The notes below the pieces were generated by a model. That model was not told the origin of the DNA. It made no database searches and worked only from the letters and a program-made list of their open reading frames with translations. A stretch of 64,000 nt of DNA from Streptococcus hyointestinalis. Its GTDB lineage: Bacteria; Bacillota; Bacilli; Lactobacillales; Streptococcaceae. The DNA is taken from the NCBI RefSeq assembly GCF_011039275.1, contig NZ_JAAKGB010000001.1:1860001-1924000 (forward strand), given 5' to 3'. Of this stretch, positions 26,951 through 34,430 are shown piece by piece; within the stretch, counting starts at the first letter, position 1; each line of letters opens with the position of its first letter. The position numbers and the translations under genes were made by a program.

Positions 26951-27457
26951 ATGACTGCTACACAACTATCCATTGACACACTAGAGCGTGCTAGAGAGCG
27001 TTTCTTAGAGACTTTAGAAGAGATGACACTGGATGAGGCAAACACCATGCCACAGCCCCTTATCAAGTCGGTCACTTGGCTCATCTGGCACACCAGCCGC
27101 ACTATTGACTATCAAATCTCAAACTTAGCTGGTCTTTCTCCTGTCTGGTTTGACGGGCACAAAGAAGCCTTTCGACTTGACCTGCCTGATGATACAGAGG
27201 ACTGGAAGCACACGCCACAAGAAGCTGCCAAAGTCATCGCACCTAGTAAAGAGATCTTGATAAACTACCTCAACGCTGCTATCACACGTGCTCGCAGCTA
27301 TCTGGAAAATCTACCAGAAGAAAGCTTATCAGACATCATTGATACCAGCTGGACACCTGCCGTTACACGACAAGTCCGCATCGTCTCTACCATTGATGAT
27401 GCCGTCATGCACTCTGGACAAGCCGTCTACAGCAAACGACTGGTTTTAGGACACTAA
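26951..27457 (+). CDS. DinB-like (DUF664) four-helix protein
   Basis: A 168-residue protein of the DinB/YfiT superfamily. Histidines in LIWHTSRTIDYQ (near residue 53) and DDAVMHSGQAVYS (near residue 157) fit the usual metal triad. Family members include thiol-dependent S-transferases and damage-induced proteins; the reaction here is unknown. It starts 11 nt after the permease-binder gene and may be cotranscribed. Confidence 0.82.
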   Translation: MTATQLSIDTLERARERFLETLEEMTLDEANTMPQPLIKSVTWLIWHTSRTIDYQISNLAGLSPVWFDGHKEAFRLDLPDDTEDWKHTPQEAAKVIAPSKEILINYLNAAITRARSYLENLPEESLSDIIDTSWTPAVTRQVRIVSTIDDAVMHSGQAVYSKRLVLGH

Positions 27458-27493
27458 AAGAACTCTTCCTTTTAGGAAGAGCTCTCCTTGTTG

Positions 27494-27517
27494 CAAGCTC
27501 ATTGAGCTTGTTTTTTT
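27494..27517 (+). terminator. opu-dinB terminator
   Basis: CAAGCTC / GAGCTTG around ATT, then seven T. A second hairpin CTCTTCC / GGAAGAG lies just before it at about 27464-27482. Confidence 0.82.
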
Positions 27518-28661
27518 ATCCCCAAAACTGCTTGGCAATGGCTTGACCTTGCTTGATTTTAGCCCATTGCTGGTCGATAGAGAGCTCATTGCCACTATCA
27601 CATGAGGCAAAGCCACACTGATGAGACAGATAAAGGCGCTCTTTTGGTAAAATACTAGCTGCTTTTTCAAGACTATCTAGGACACGCTTTTCATCATCAA
27701 GCCCTGATATCTTACTAGAGAGAAGCCCTAGCACCACTTCTGCGTCCTTATCCTTGAGAACGGAGAGCGCTTCTAAGTCGCCCGCACGCTCATCATCCCA
27801 CTCAAGGAAGAAACGGTCGTAGTGCTGGTCACGCAGGAACTTCTCTGCGATAGCTTCATAAGTCCCACCAGAGGCTGAGCGGCTCTCGTAGTTGCCACGG
27901 CAATTGTGCGTCCAGACCGTCAGACCAAGCTCATGCGCAAAGTCGACCACTTCATTATTGATAGCGATAAAGGCATCCGCCAAGTCCGCAAGGTCGCTAT
28001 TGCCTTCTTTAAAGAAACTGTCTGGATTGTTCTCATCAAAGAGCTCCCAAAGGCAATCATCAAACTGAACAATCTCACCGCCAGCTGCCCTGTAGTCAGT
28101 CAAAAACTCTTTGTAAGCACCAATCACGCCAGCTCGCAATTCCTCTTGTGTCTTGTAGACCTCGTCCTCTCCGTAGAGCCCATCAAAAACAGATAGCTCG
28201 GTAAAGGCATGGGCAGGTCCCCAAACCGTAATTTTGCTCGTCGTATCGCCTGCTTGCTCCTTAACGTCCTTGTAAATCTCTAGGAAATGGTGGTTTTTAC
28301 CAGACAAGGGCTCTGTAATGCGCAGTCCGATGTCCTTACGGGTCTCATATTGACCACCATCATGGTCTTTAAAGGTATAGCCGTTTTCTGCGATGTAGCG
28401 CTCAATACCTGTAAAGCCCCAGAGAAAATCAAGGTGCCACATGGACTTAGAGTACTCGCCATCTGTCACAATATCAATGCCATTTGCCTTTTGGTCAGCG
28501 ATAATCTGGTGAATCGCTTTTTCTTCTGTGTCCTTGTAGCCGTCAAAGTCCTCATAGAAAGGATAGCGGATGTCGTCACTGTGTTCGATTTGTGTTTTAT
28601 AAGCTTTTAATTCCTCTGGGCGCAAGAGTGAGCCCACCAATTGAAATCTTGATCTTGTCAT
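27516..28661 (-). CDS. cobalamin-independent methionine synthase II-like protein (YxjG/YxjH type)
   Basis: A 381-residue protein matching the catalytic half of MetE. Zinc ligands are seen as WTHNCRGN (His and Cys, near residue 255) and SHQCGFASC (Cys, near residue 350). It lacks the N-terminal MetE half. Such short proteins are thought to move methyl groups to homocysteine from an undefined donor. A MET-box-like palindrome lies upstream, supporting a sulfur amino-acid role. Confidence 0.85.
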   Translation of the reverse strand: MTRSRFQLVGSLLRPEELKAYKTQIEHSDDIRYPFYEDFDGYKDTEEKAIHQIIADQKANGIDIVTDGEYSKSMWHLDFLWGFTGIERYIAENGYTFKDHDGGQYETRKDIGLRITEPLSGKNHHFLEIYKDVKEQAGDTTSKITVWGPAHAFTELSVFDGLYGEDEVYKTQEELRAGVIGAYKEFLTDYRAAGGEIVQFDDCLWELFDENNPDSFFKEGNSDLADLADAFIAINNEVVDFAHELGLTVWTHNCRGNYESRSASGGTYEAIAEKFLRDQHYDRFFLEWDDERAGDLEALSVLKDKDAEVVLGLLSSKISGLDDEKRVLDSLEKAASILPKERLYLSHQCGFASCDSGNELSIDQQWAKIKQGQAIAKQFWG

Positions 28662-28694
28662 ATCTCTTTCCTCTTTATCTTTATTATGCTTGCT

Positions 28695-28700
28695 ATTCTA
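28695..28700 (-). promoter_or_regulatory. metE-like promoter -10
   Basis: TGT followed by TAGAAT on the minus strand; -35 TTTCAA at 16-nt spacing is weak, which would suit activator control. Confidence 0.45.
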
Positions 28701-28745
28701 ACAAAGATAGTGCCACTTGAAAAATAGTTATTTTCATGGTTTTCA

Positions 28746-28762
28746 TATAGATAAGAACTATA
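28746..28762. promoter_or_regulatory. candidate MET-box (MtaR/MetR site)
   Basis: TATAGATAAGAACTATA has perfect TATAG/CTATA arms and matches 13 of 17 positions of the streptococcal MET-box TATAGTTTCAAACTATA. Its centre is about 66 nt upstream of the predicted metE-like start, a normal place for a LysR-type activator. Confidence 0.55.
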
Positions 28763-28794
28763 CCCATAATATGTAAAAATTTTATATAAAATTA

Positions 28795-28823
28795 TTGACA
28801 TTTCTTATATATAAAAATATAAT
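28795..28823 (+). promoter_or_regulatory. consensus promoter of padR operon with AT-rich palindrome
   Basis: TTGACA (28795-28800), exactly 17 bp, TATAAT (28818-28823): a perfect sigma-A promoter. The following TATATATAAAGATATGATAT tract (about 28823-28846) has dyad symmetry and is a likely PadR operator. Confidence 0.75.
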
Positions 28824-28875
28824 ATATATAAAGATATGATATATCGAAAATTTACATACTACTCAGGAGGTTGAC

Positions 28876-29205
28876 ATGGCGCATTTTCCAACATCTGCTG
28901 TGGTGATTGAGTTTTTGATTCTAGCCATTGTCGATGAGCAGGACTCCTATGGCTATGAGATTAGCAGGACCATAAAACTCATCGCAGACATCAAAGAGTC
29001 CTCACTCTACCCTATTTTAAAAAGACTGGAAAAAGCAGGATTTGTGACGACTTATTCGCAAGAACATCAAGGACGCAAGCGCAAATACTATCGCATAACA
29101 GACGCAGGCAAAGACGAGCTGACCTTTCTCAAGAAAGAATGGCAGACTTACACAGAGACGATTTTAGGCATTATCGAAGGGAGTATAAGACATGAGAAAG
29201 ACTGA
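28876..29205 (+). CDS. PadR-family transcriptional regulator
   Basis: A 109-residue winged-helix regulator: DSYGYEISRTIKLIADIKESSLYPILKRLEK marks the family, within which SSLYPILKRLEKAG is the recognition helix. AGGAGG lies 5 nt before the ATG. It overlaps the DUF1700 gene by 14 nt. PadR-DUF1700-DUF4097 operons are common in Firmicutes and are thought to answer envelope stress. Confidence 0.92.
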   Translation: MAHFPTSAVVIEFLILAIVDEQDSYGYEISRTIKLIADIKESSLYPILKRLEKAGFVTTYSQEHQGRKRKYYRITDAGKDELTFLKKEWQTYTETILGIIEGSIRHEKD

Positions 29206-29773
29206 ATACCTAGCAGAACTAGACCGCTATCTGCGTAAACTACCAGAAGCTGACTACAAGGAGGCGATGGAATATTTTACAGAATATTTTGATGAAGCAG
29301 GCGAAGACAAGGAAGAAGAGGTCATCCGTGAGCTAGGCACACCAAAAGAGGCAGCCAGCGAGATTATCCACAATATCCTTGGCAAGACCCTTGCCGAGGA
29401 CAAACCACGCTCCTACAAGCAAACACTCACGATAGCAGCTTTAGCCATTCTAGCAGCGCCTATCGGACTGCCTCTTGCCATTGCTTTATTGAGCTTTCTT
29501 TTAGGAGTTGTTCTCTTTATCCTTGGTATCATGTTAGTTGGTGTGATATTACTGCTTGCGCTCTTTTCTGTAGGTATCTTTTACATGGTTGATGCGGTCA
29601 ATCTCTGGCAACAGGTCTCGCTATCAGCCGCCAGTATCAGCTTTGGTGGAGGGTTGTTAGCTGTTGGGATTGGGCTGTTAGCCTGTCTCATCCTCTACCA
29701 GCTCATCAAACTGTGTGGACGTGGATTGTTACTGCTCATTCACACATTGACTAAAAAAGGAGAAAAAGCATGA
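29192..29773 (+). CDS. DUF1700 (HAAS-domain) membrane protein
   Basis: A 193-residue protein. The N-terminal HAAS helix-hairpin reads YLAELDRYLRKLPEADYKEAM then EYFDEAGEDKEEEVIRELGTPKEAA; four hydrophobic segments follow. Overlaps its neighbours on both sides (14 and 4 nt), so the operon is tightly coupled. Function unknown. Confidence 0.88.
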   Translation: MRKTEYLAELDRYLRKLPEADYKEAMEYFTEYFDEAGEDKEEEVIRELGTPKEAASEIIHNILGKTLAEDKPRSYKQTLTIAALAILAAPIGLPLAIALLSFLLGVVLFILGIMLVGVILLLALFSVGIFYMVDAVNLWQQVSLSAASISFGGGLLAVGIGLLACLILYQLIKLCGRGLLLLIHTLTKKGEKA

Positions 29774-30582
29774 AAACAGGAACAAAAGTGGTATTAGGGA
29801 TTGCGCTGAGCTTTAGTTTATTGGGAATTTTCTTTGGCGTCTTTGGCTATTACACCGGAGGCATTGATGATATTAGAGCTAAGACAGAAGCTTCCACCCA
29901 AAAGTACAGTAAGACTTTTGACAAGCTCGATAGTGTTACCTTTTCTGGAGATAGCAACCTTGTCGTCACATCTGGTAATGTTACCAAACCAACGTTGACT
30001 TATACCAAAACGACTTATCAAACAGCCTATTATGACACAAACTACAGCTTTAAGGACGGTGTGCTGAGTATCACTAGCCAACTAAAAGACAAGAAAGCAC
30101 GCATTTCAGGCGGTCTGCTAGACCTAGCAAGTAATACTGTCCTCTTTAATGATGTTGTCACGCTCACCCTACCTAAAAATAACAGCCTAAAATCCATCTC
30201 AACGGCAATCAACAACCATTTATATCTTAAAAATTTAAGCCTTAAAGATACGACTGTCGAAACAGAGGACTACCTTGAAGTGACAAATGCTAACCTTGAC
30301 AATGTCAAACTAACCTCCAACTACAACTCGATCGACATGAGTCAGTCCACACTGACCAACACAAGCATTAGCATCAAGGGAGCGGACTTTGAAGGCAATG
30401 GTCTGACCTTTAAGCAAAAAAATAGCATTATCGCAGATGGTATAGACATTTCCCTCAATGACTATAATCTCACCATCACGCACAATGCTGGAGAAGACGA
30501 TGACATCACAAAGCGCCTAACAGCTTCTAGCGAAAACACACTCAACCTCGTAGCTAGAGACGATGATATTACCGTTCAATAA
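29770..30582 (+). CDS. DUF4097 beta-helix envelope protein
   Basis: A 270-residue protein with an N-terminal membrane anchor (GIALSFSLLGIFFGVFGYY) and a long run of short beta-strand repeats rich in S, T and N, as in DUF4097 adhesin-like proteins (residues about 60-265). It is likely exposed outside the membrane. Starts with an ATGA overlap. Function unknown; presumably acts with the DUF1700 partner. Confidence 0.85.
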   Translation: MKTGTKVVLGIALSFSLLGIFFGVFGYYTGGIDDIRAKTEASTQKYSKTFDKLDSVTFSGDSNLVVTSGNVTKPTLTYTKTTYQTAYYDTNYSFKDGVLSITSQLKDKKARISGGLLDLASNTVLFNDVVTLTLPKNNSLKSISTAINNHLYLKNLSLKDTTVETEDYLEVTNANLDNVKLTSNYNSIDMSQSTLTNTSISIKGADFEGNGLTFKQKNSIIADGIDISLNDYNLTITHNAGEDDDITKRLTASSENTLNLVARDDDITVQ

Positions 30583-30611
30583 AAAAGCGAACCTTATAGG
30601 TTCGTTTTTTT
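30581..30611. terminator. bidirectional terminator after DUF4097 gene
   Basis: CGAACC / GGTTCG around TTATA with A and T runs on both sides. Confidence 0.85.
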
Positions 30612-30966
30612 AAAAGAGTAAACTCAAGAGCGCTAAAATAGCAAGCCCTGCTTGTTTTAGGATGATTTTCTTATCAACAGAGATGGCACCGTAAGCGGCA
30701 ACTGCAACCACGTAAATCAAAAAGACCGTTACCAGCTCCACACTGTGCGCTCCAAAAAGACCGTAGAGCAAGAAAACACCGATTAAACCATTGTAGACCC
30801 CTTGGTTTTTAAAGAGACTGTCAACCGATGGACGGCTGAGCTCTTCCTTATCCGTACTGAAAACACGACTCGTTGCCTCTGATTGAGTCGCAAAAGTCTC
30901 TAAGTACATGATGTAAAAATGCTCCAAAGCAACCAATGTTGCCAAAATAACAGTAATAAGTGACAT
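30610..30966 (-). CDS. DUF1304 family membrane protein
   Basis: A 118-residue protein with four hydrophobic segments. EHFYIMYLETFATQSEATSRVF near residue 15 and LFKNQGVYNGLIG near residue 50 are the DUF1304 signature. Function unknown. Monocistronic, between csRNA copy B and a terminator. Confidence 0.85.
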   Translation of the reverse strand: MSLITVILATLVALEHFYIMYLETFATQSEATSRVFSTDKEELSRPSVDSLFKNQGVYNGLIGVFLLYGLFGAHSVELVTVFLIYVVAVAAYGAISVDKKIILKQAGLAILALLSLLF

Positions 30967-31059
30967 GCTTTTTCTCCTTCAATATAACAAATGTAACATA
31001 GCCAAGAACAAGTATATCCTAGCTCACTCAAAAAAGCAACTGACTTGCTCATTTGTCAA

Positions 31060-31129
31060 GACAAAACGAAAGAGCCCCAGTGCACTAGGACTCTCTCAGG
31101 AGATTTATGAAAAAGAAAAGTTTTAGGAT
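31060..31129 (-). ncRNA. CiaR-dependent small RNA (csRNA), copy B
   Basis: Identical to copy A across the whole predicted RNA, from the -10 region to the terminator; the flanks diverge at once on both sides. It has the same anti-ribosome-site segment (CATAAATCTCCT) and the same 10-bp terminator stem. It lies between the DUF1304 gene and the flavodoxin-fold gene, all on the minus strand, and overlaps neither. Confidence 0.78.
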
Positions 31130-31135
31130 GACTAT

Positions 31136-31168
31136 AGTATAGCTAGACTCGCTTAAAGAAACCTTAAA
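31136..31168 (-). promoter_or_regulatory. CiaR-box promoter of csRNA copy B
   Basis: TTTAAG-N5-TTTAAG (31152-31168), 10 nt, TATACT (31136-31141) on the minus strand: the same geometry as copy A. Confidence 0.82.
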
Positions 31169-31180
31169 CAAATTTAAACT

Positions 31181-31732
31181 TTAGAGAGTCGCTAGAAATT
31201 TTTCCCGCTTTTTGGCTGTTGACTGACCTATACCACCCAAATGTTTCCAAGAAAAGTGCTGGACACCGATTTGTTTGAGGGTGGCTTTGACCGAGCCATT
31301 GATACAATTTCCCGCAAAATAACGCAGATAAAAAGTCGGCGACGTTGATGTGGTCACCACTTCAGCTGATGTGATATTGGTCAATAGCCCCTTGACACCA
31401 GTTTTAGTTGGACAATAGGCAAAGTTCATCTTTAGCACCTTGTCAAAAAAACCTTTAAGGATAGCAGGGATATTGTTCCACCAAATGGGGCTTACAATGA
31501 TGAGTTTATCCGTCTTTGTCAGTTGTTCTTGATAGCGGCGCACCAGCGGGTCTAGCGTTTCTCCCGTCTTAAAGAGAGCCAACTCCTCACTGGTATAGAC
31601 AGGATTAAAACCATCCTTGTACAAGTCAATGACAGCTAGGTCTTCTGTGGCATATTTTGCTAGGAGCTTCTCCAAGATAGCGTGGTTAAAGCTTTTGTCA
31701 TAAGGATGGGCATAAATGATGGTCGTTTGCAT
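31181..31732 (-). CDS. NAD(P)H-dependent flavodoxin-fold oxidoreductase
   Basis: A 183-residue quinone-reductase-like protein (MdaB/YwrO type). IIYAHPYDKSFNHAIL at the start and SPIWWNNIPAILKGFFDKVL near residue 75 are the FMN-binding signatures. The start is ATG at 31732, with GGAG 6 nt upstream; the TetR gene ends just ahead of it, so the two form an operon and the regulator probably senses a quinone or other electrophile (inference). Confidence 0.88.
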   Translation of the reverse strand: MQTTIIYAHPYDKSFNHAILEKLLAKYATEDLAVIDLYKDGFNPVYTSEELALFKTGETLDPLVRRYQEQLTKTDKLIIVSPIWWNNIPAILKGFFDKVLKMNFAYCPTKTGVKGLLTNITSAEVVTTSTSPTFYLRYFAGNCINGSVKATLKQIGVQHFSWKHLGGIGQSTAKKREKFLATL

Positions 31733-31733
31733 A

Positions 31734-32321
31734 TTAGTCTCCTTCCCCAAAGTAAATGCTAATCATTTGTGCGATATTGTGCTCAATCTGAGCTTGACTA
31801 ATATCCATAAGGTCAGCTCGAGACACGAGCAGAGCAAGCCCTGTAATGTAGCTCCACAGGTGGATGAGTGCTTGCTGCGTCTCTCTTTTTGCTTCGTGAT
31901 TGAGCGCTGTGATGGCTTTTTGAAAATAGCTAAGAGCAGGCAGATGAGCACTTTTGTCTGATTCTAGATCAGCTAGATTGACTGGCACCAAAGTGCTATC
32001 TAAAAAGAGAGCGTTAAAATAGTGAGGATGGCAAGTAGCAAAAGTAACAAAGTTAGTCCCCATTTGTAACAAACGCTGACGCTCACTAGCAGTCTCAGCA
32101 ATGCCCTGCAGTAAAGCCTCAGCAAAAATAGCCCTAACCTCAGCAAGCACAGTATCAAGATAATCCTGCTTATTTTTAAAATACTTATAGGGACTACCAT
32201 GACTGACCTGACATTTTTCCGCAATCAAGCGCAGAGAAATAGTCTCCACACCATGTTGTTCAATATAATTTAGCCCAGTTTGAATCAGCTTTTCTCGCAG
32301 TTGTGTTGGTTTTCTTGGCAT
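31734..32321 (-). CDS. TetR-family regulator of the oxidoreductase operon
   Basis: A 195-residue protein: an N-terminal helix-turn-helix (SLRLIAEKCQVSHGSPYKYF, about 25-45) and a TetR_C-type effector half. ATG at 32321 is preceded by AAAGGAG at 5 nt. It is first in a two-gene operon and its promoter carries a 19-bp inverted repeat, so autoregulation is likely. Confidence 0.88.
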   Translation of the reverse strand: MPRKPTQLREKLIQTGLNYIEQHGVETISLRLIAEKCQVSHGSPYKYFKNKQDYLDTVLAEVRAIFAEALLQGIAETASERQRLLQMGTNFVTFATCHPHYFNALFLDSTLVPVNLADLESDKSAHLPALSYFQKAITALNHEAKRETQQALIHLWSYITGLALLVSRADLMDISQAQIEHNIAQMISIYFGEGD

Positions 32322-32341
32322 AAGCTCTCCTTTCACACAAT

Positions 32342-32389
32342 AAGTAGACACTGTAAACTTATTTTAGTAAAATCCTATCCAAATGTCAA
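32342..32389 (-). promoter_or_regulatory. TetR operon promoter and operator
   Basis: Minus strand: TTGACA (32384-32389), 17 bp, TAAAAT (32361-32366). The sequence AAGTAGACACTGTAAACTT (32342-32360), with AAGT/ACTT and ACA/TGT arms, covers the start site and is the candidate operator. Confidence 0.65.
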
Positions 32390-32413
32390 GAAACAAAACA
32401 ACCCTTTAAAACC

Positions 32414-32442
32414 TTTGCCTTCACCTGTAATCGTGATATAAT
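32414..32442 (+). promoter_or_regulatory. ybaB promoter
   Basis: TTTGCC (32414-32419), 17-bp spacer ending TGA, TATAAT (32437-32442). It gives a leader of about 97 nt. Confidence 0.6.
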
Positions 32443-32545
32443 GAATAAGGGCTTTAGAGACACCTTAACTTAGTAAAACAATAAGGCAAAATCAGACAAC
32501 AATAAACAAGGTCTCCCCCTTGCTACGAAAGGAACTTATAATCTT

Positions 32546-32845
32546 ATGATGAATATGCAAAACATGATGAAGCAGGCCCAAAAGCTTCAAAAGCAAATGG
32601 AAAAAAAGCAAGCGGAGCTTGCTAGTACAACTTTTGTGGGCAAATCCGCCCAAGATTTAGTGACTGCGACCTTTACAGGCGATAAAAAGCTGGTCTCTAT
32701 TGACTACAAGGAAGCCATCGTCGATCCTGACGATATCGAAACACTCCAAGATATGACAACGCAAGCTATCAACGATGCACTTGCGCAAGTGGATGCGGCA
32801 ACGCAAAAGACTATGGGCGCTTTTGCTGGTAAATTGCCCTTCTAG
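32546..32845 (+). CDS. YbaB/EbfC nucleoid-associated protein
   Basis: A 99-residue dimeric DNA-binding protein; the start [20 protein letters not shown] and the centre [18 protein letters not shown] are characteristic. The AAAGGA ribosome site lies 14 nt before the first ATG, an unusually long gap. It is usually next to dnaX-recR in other bacteria, but stands alone here. Confidence 0.92.
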   Translation: MMNMQNMMKQAQKLQKQMEKKQAELASTTFVGKSAQDLVTATFTGDKKLVSIDYKEAIVDPDDIETLQDMTTQAINDALAQVDAATQKTMGAFAGKLPF

Positions 32846-32847
32846 GC

Positions 32848-32884
32848 GAAAAACCTTCTGCGTAATCGCAGAAGGTTTTTTTTT
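32848..32884 (+). terminator. ybaB terminator
   Basis: AAAACCTTCTGCG / CGCAGAAGGTTTT around TAAT, then T-run; also faces the merR end. Confidence 0.88.
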
Positions 32885-33629
32885 ATTTGGCTTCATCTGC
32901 TCTTGCAATCTCAAGGCAGTAGGATTTGTGATGGCAATGTGGACAGGTGAGACGTCTCGTTTTTGGAGTGTGCGCTGCTAAGCTAAAGGCTCTAAAGGTC
33001 GGCACAAAGGACTGATGACAATGCGGACAGAGATAAGCCACCTTTTGATAATAGCGATAAACCATCCATAGAAGCGCTAGAAGAAATAGCAGAGCCAACA
33101 TACAACCAAGCACTTGCGCCCATAATTGCCCCTCAAAATAGTAACCAAGCACATACACCACTCCTATAAAGAGAAAGGTTAGAAGAGCAAGCTTTACCCA
33201 GCTAGATACAAAGTTTTTACGCCAAAGACTGTGATTTTTCATGACTAAGGAGAGATCTGTCCATTGCTCTAAAGGCATATCAGGCTGTTTTTTGAGACTG
33301 TCAAGCAAGTTGACAGCTATGTCAACCTGTTCCTTTTTATGGTGAATATCCTGGTTTAGGTGAGTGATATGATCTACCAGCAACAACTGCAAGGTCTCAC
33401 TAGCATTATCCTCTGCGAGCAGCCTCTTGATCTGCTCAATGGAGAAATCAAGCTCACGTAAAAAGCAAATTTGCTTTAGCACATGCAAGTCAGACTCGGT
33501 GTAAACCCTGCGCCCACCCTCACTAAGAGAAGTCGGTGGCAGGATACCACACTTATCGTAATACTGCACGGTTCTAACTGAAACCTTAGCCAGCCTTGCC
33601 AGCTCACCTGTCGAGTAAGTGACAGACAC
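32883..33629 (-). CDS. membrane-anchored MerR-family regulator with C-terminal zinc ribbon
   Basis: About 248 residues. An N-terminal MerR winged helix (YSTGELARLAKVSVRTVQYY, then GRRVYTESDLHVLKQI) and coiled-coil dimer helix run to residue 125. Two hydrophobic segments follow (WVKLALLTFLFIGVVYVLGYYF and QVLGCMLALLFLLALLWMVY), then CPHCHQSF ... CPHCHHKSYC, a four-cysteine zinc ribbon. A membrane-bound MerR is unusual; it could act as a one-component membrane sensor. I chose a GTG at 33629, 6 nt after GAGGTG. No target besides its own promoter is evident. Confidence 0.82.
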   Translation of the reverse strand: MSVTYSTGELARLAKVSVRTVQYYDKCGILPPTSLSEGGRRVYTESDLHVLKQICFLRELDFSIEQIKRLLAEDNASETLQLLLVDHITHLNQDIHHKKEQVDIAVNLLDSLKKQPDMPLEQWTDLSLVMKNHSLWRKNFVSSWVKLALLTFLFIGVVYVLGYYFEGQLWAQVLGCMLALLFLLALLWMVYRYYQKVAYLCPHCHQSFVPTFRAFSLAAHTPKTRRLTCPHCHHKSYCLEIARADEAK

Positions 33630-33662
33630 TCTCTTCACCTCACTTTCATTATAAATAGTTGT

Positions 33663-33709
33663 CAAGATAAGGAGGCCTCGTCTCACTCCTTAGGAGTGCT
33701 CTTATCTTG
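33663..33709 (-). promoter_or_regulatory. folded leader of the merR mRNA
   Basis: The perfect inverted repeat CAAGATAAG / CTTATCTTG (33663-33671 with 33701-33709) encloses two smaller hairpins, CACTCC/GGAGTG (33684-33698) and GAGGCCTC (33672-33679). It begins next to the predicted start site, so the merR mRNA starts with a three-way-junction-like fold. Alternatively these are extra protein-binding dyads. Confidence 0.5.
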
Positions 33710-33716
33710 TAAGTCT

Positions 33717-33747
33717 ATCATAGCTCATGACCTTAGGTCACATGCAA
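33717..33747 (-). promoter_or_regulatory. MerR-type promoter with 19-bp spacer and central palindrome
   Basis: Minus strand: -35 TTGCAT (33742-33747), 19-bp spacer, -10 TATGAT (33717-33722). The spacer holds the dyad TGACCTTAGGTCA (33728-33740). Overlong spacers carrying a palindrome are the mark of MerR-controlled promoters, where the activator twists the DNA to align the two boxes. Confidence 0.65.
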
Positions 33748-33771
33748 GCCCTAACCTTAGGGGATTTTTTA

Positions 33772-34371
33772 CTATTCATCAAAAAAATGGGAAAGTCCGC
33801 TGAGACTGGCAAATGGATTAGTCGTATCTTGTGGTTCTTGCTGCGTGAAAAAGGCTTTATTGTCATCAAACTCAAGAAATCTCTCATAGACAAGAGCTGT
33901 CATACGAGCGTCCTCTAGACTGTCATGACTTTTGCCATCAATCTCTAAAAACTTAGCCACAGTGTGCAATTTCAGATTTGCAATGCCATTTAAGTCACTA
34001 CTTCTGCGCTCATAAGCTTCATCAAAAACATCAAGCGCATACTGACTTGACAAATCCAGCCCATAACTGTCAAGAAGTGGTAAATCACTCTTTAGCGCAT
34101 TGTAGCCTATCAAAGGACTATCGCCGACAAAAGTTTTAAAGTCAGCAAGCACCTCTTCTAACTTCGGTGCGTCTCTCAGCTTGTCAGCAGTAATACCTGT
34201 CAAGCCGTTGATAAAGGACTGCAAGGGCACATCACTGTAAACATAAGTGTCAAAGCTGTCAATCTCCTTATGGTCACAAAACTTAACAGCAGACACTTGT
34301 ATGATATGGCTGACATCCTTGACTGTATTAAACTCCAAATCAAAGGCAATGTAATTGCTTAATGCTTTCAT
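33772..34371 (-). CDS. DnaQ-like 3'-5' exonuclease
   Basis: A 199-residue DEDD nuclease: ExoI IAFDLEFNTV (D and E near residue 10-12), ExoII in GYNALKSDLPLL near residue 92, ExoIII HDSLEDARMTAL near residue 148. It is a stand-alone exonuclease rather than a polymerase subunit. Substrate unknown. It lies downstream of rocS on the same strand, separated by a terminator. Confidence 0.88.
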   Translation of the reverse strand: MKALSNYIAFDLEFNTVKDVSHIIQVSAVKFCDHKEIDSFDTYVYSDVPLQSFINGLTGITADKLRDAPKLEEVLADFKTFVGDSPLIGYNALKSDLPLLDSYGLDLSSQYALDVFDEAYERRSSDLNGIANLKLHTVAKFLEIDGKSHDSLEDARMTALVYERFLEFDDNKAFFTQQEPQDTTNPFASLSGLSHFFDE

Positions 34372-34389
34372 TTTATCCTCCTAACAAAA

Positions 34390-34424
34390 CAAAAAAGAGG
34401 GCAAGTTGCAGTCTCCTCCCTCTT
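34390..34424 (-). terminator. rocS terminator
   Basis: AAGAGGG / CCCTCTT stem with a long loop and a T-run on the minus strand. Confidence 0.7.
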
Positions 34425-34430
34425 AGCTAT

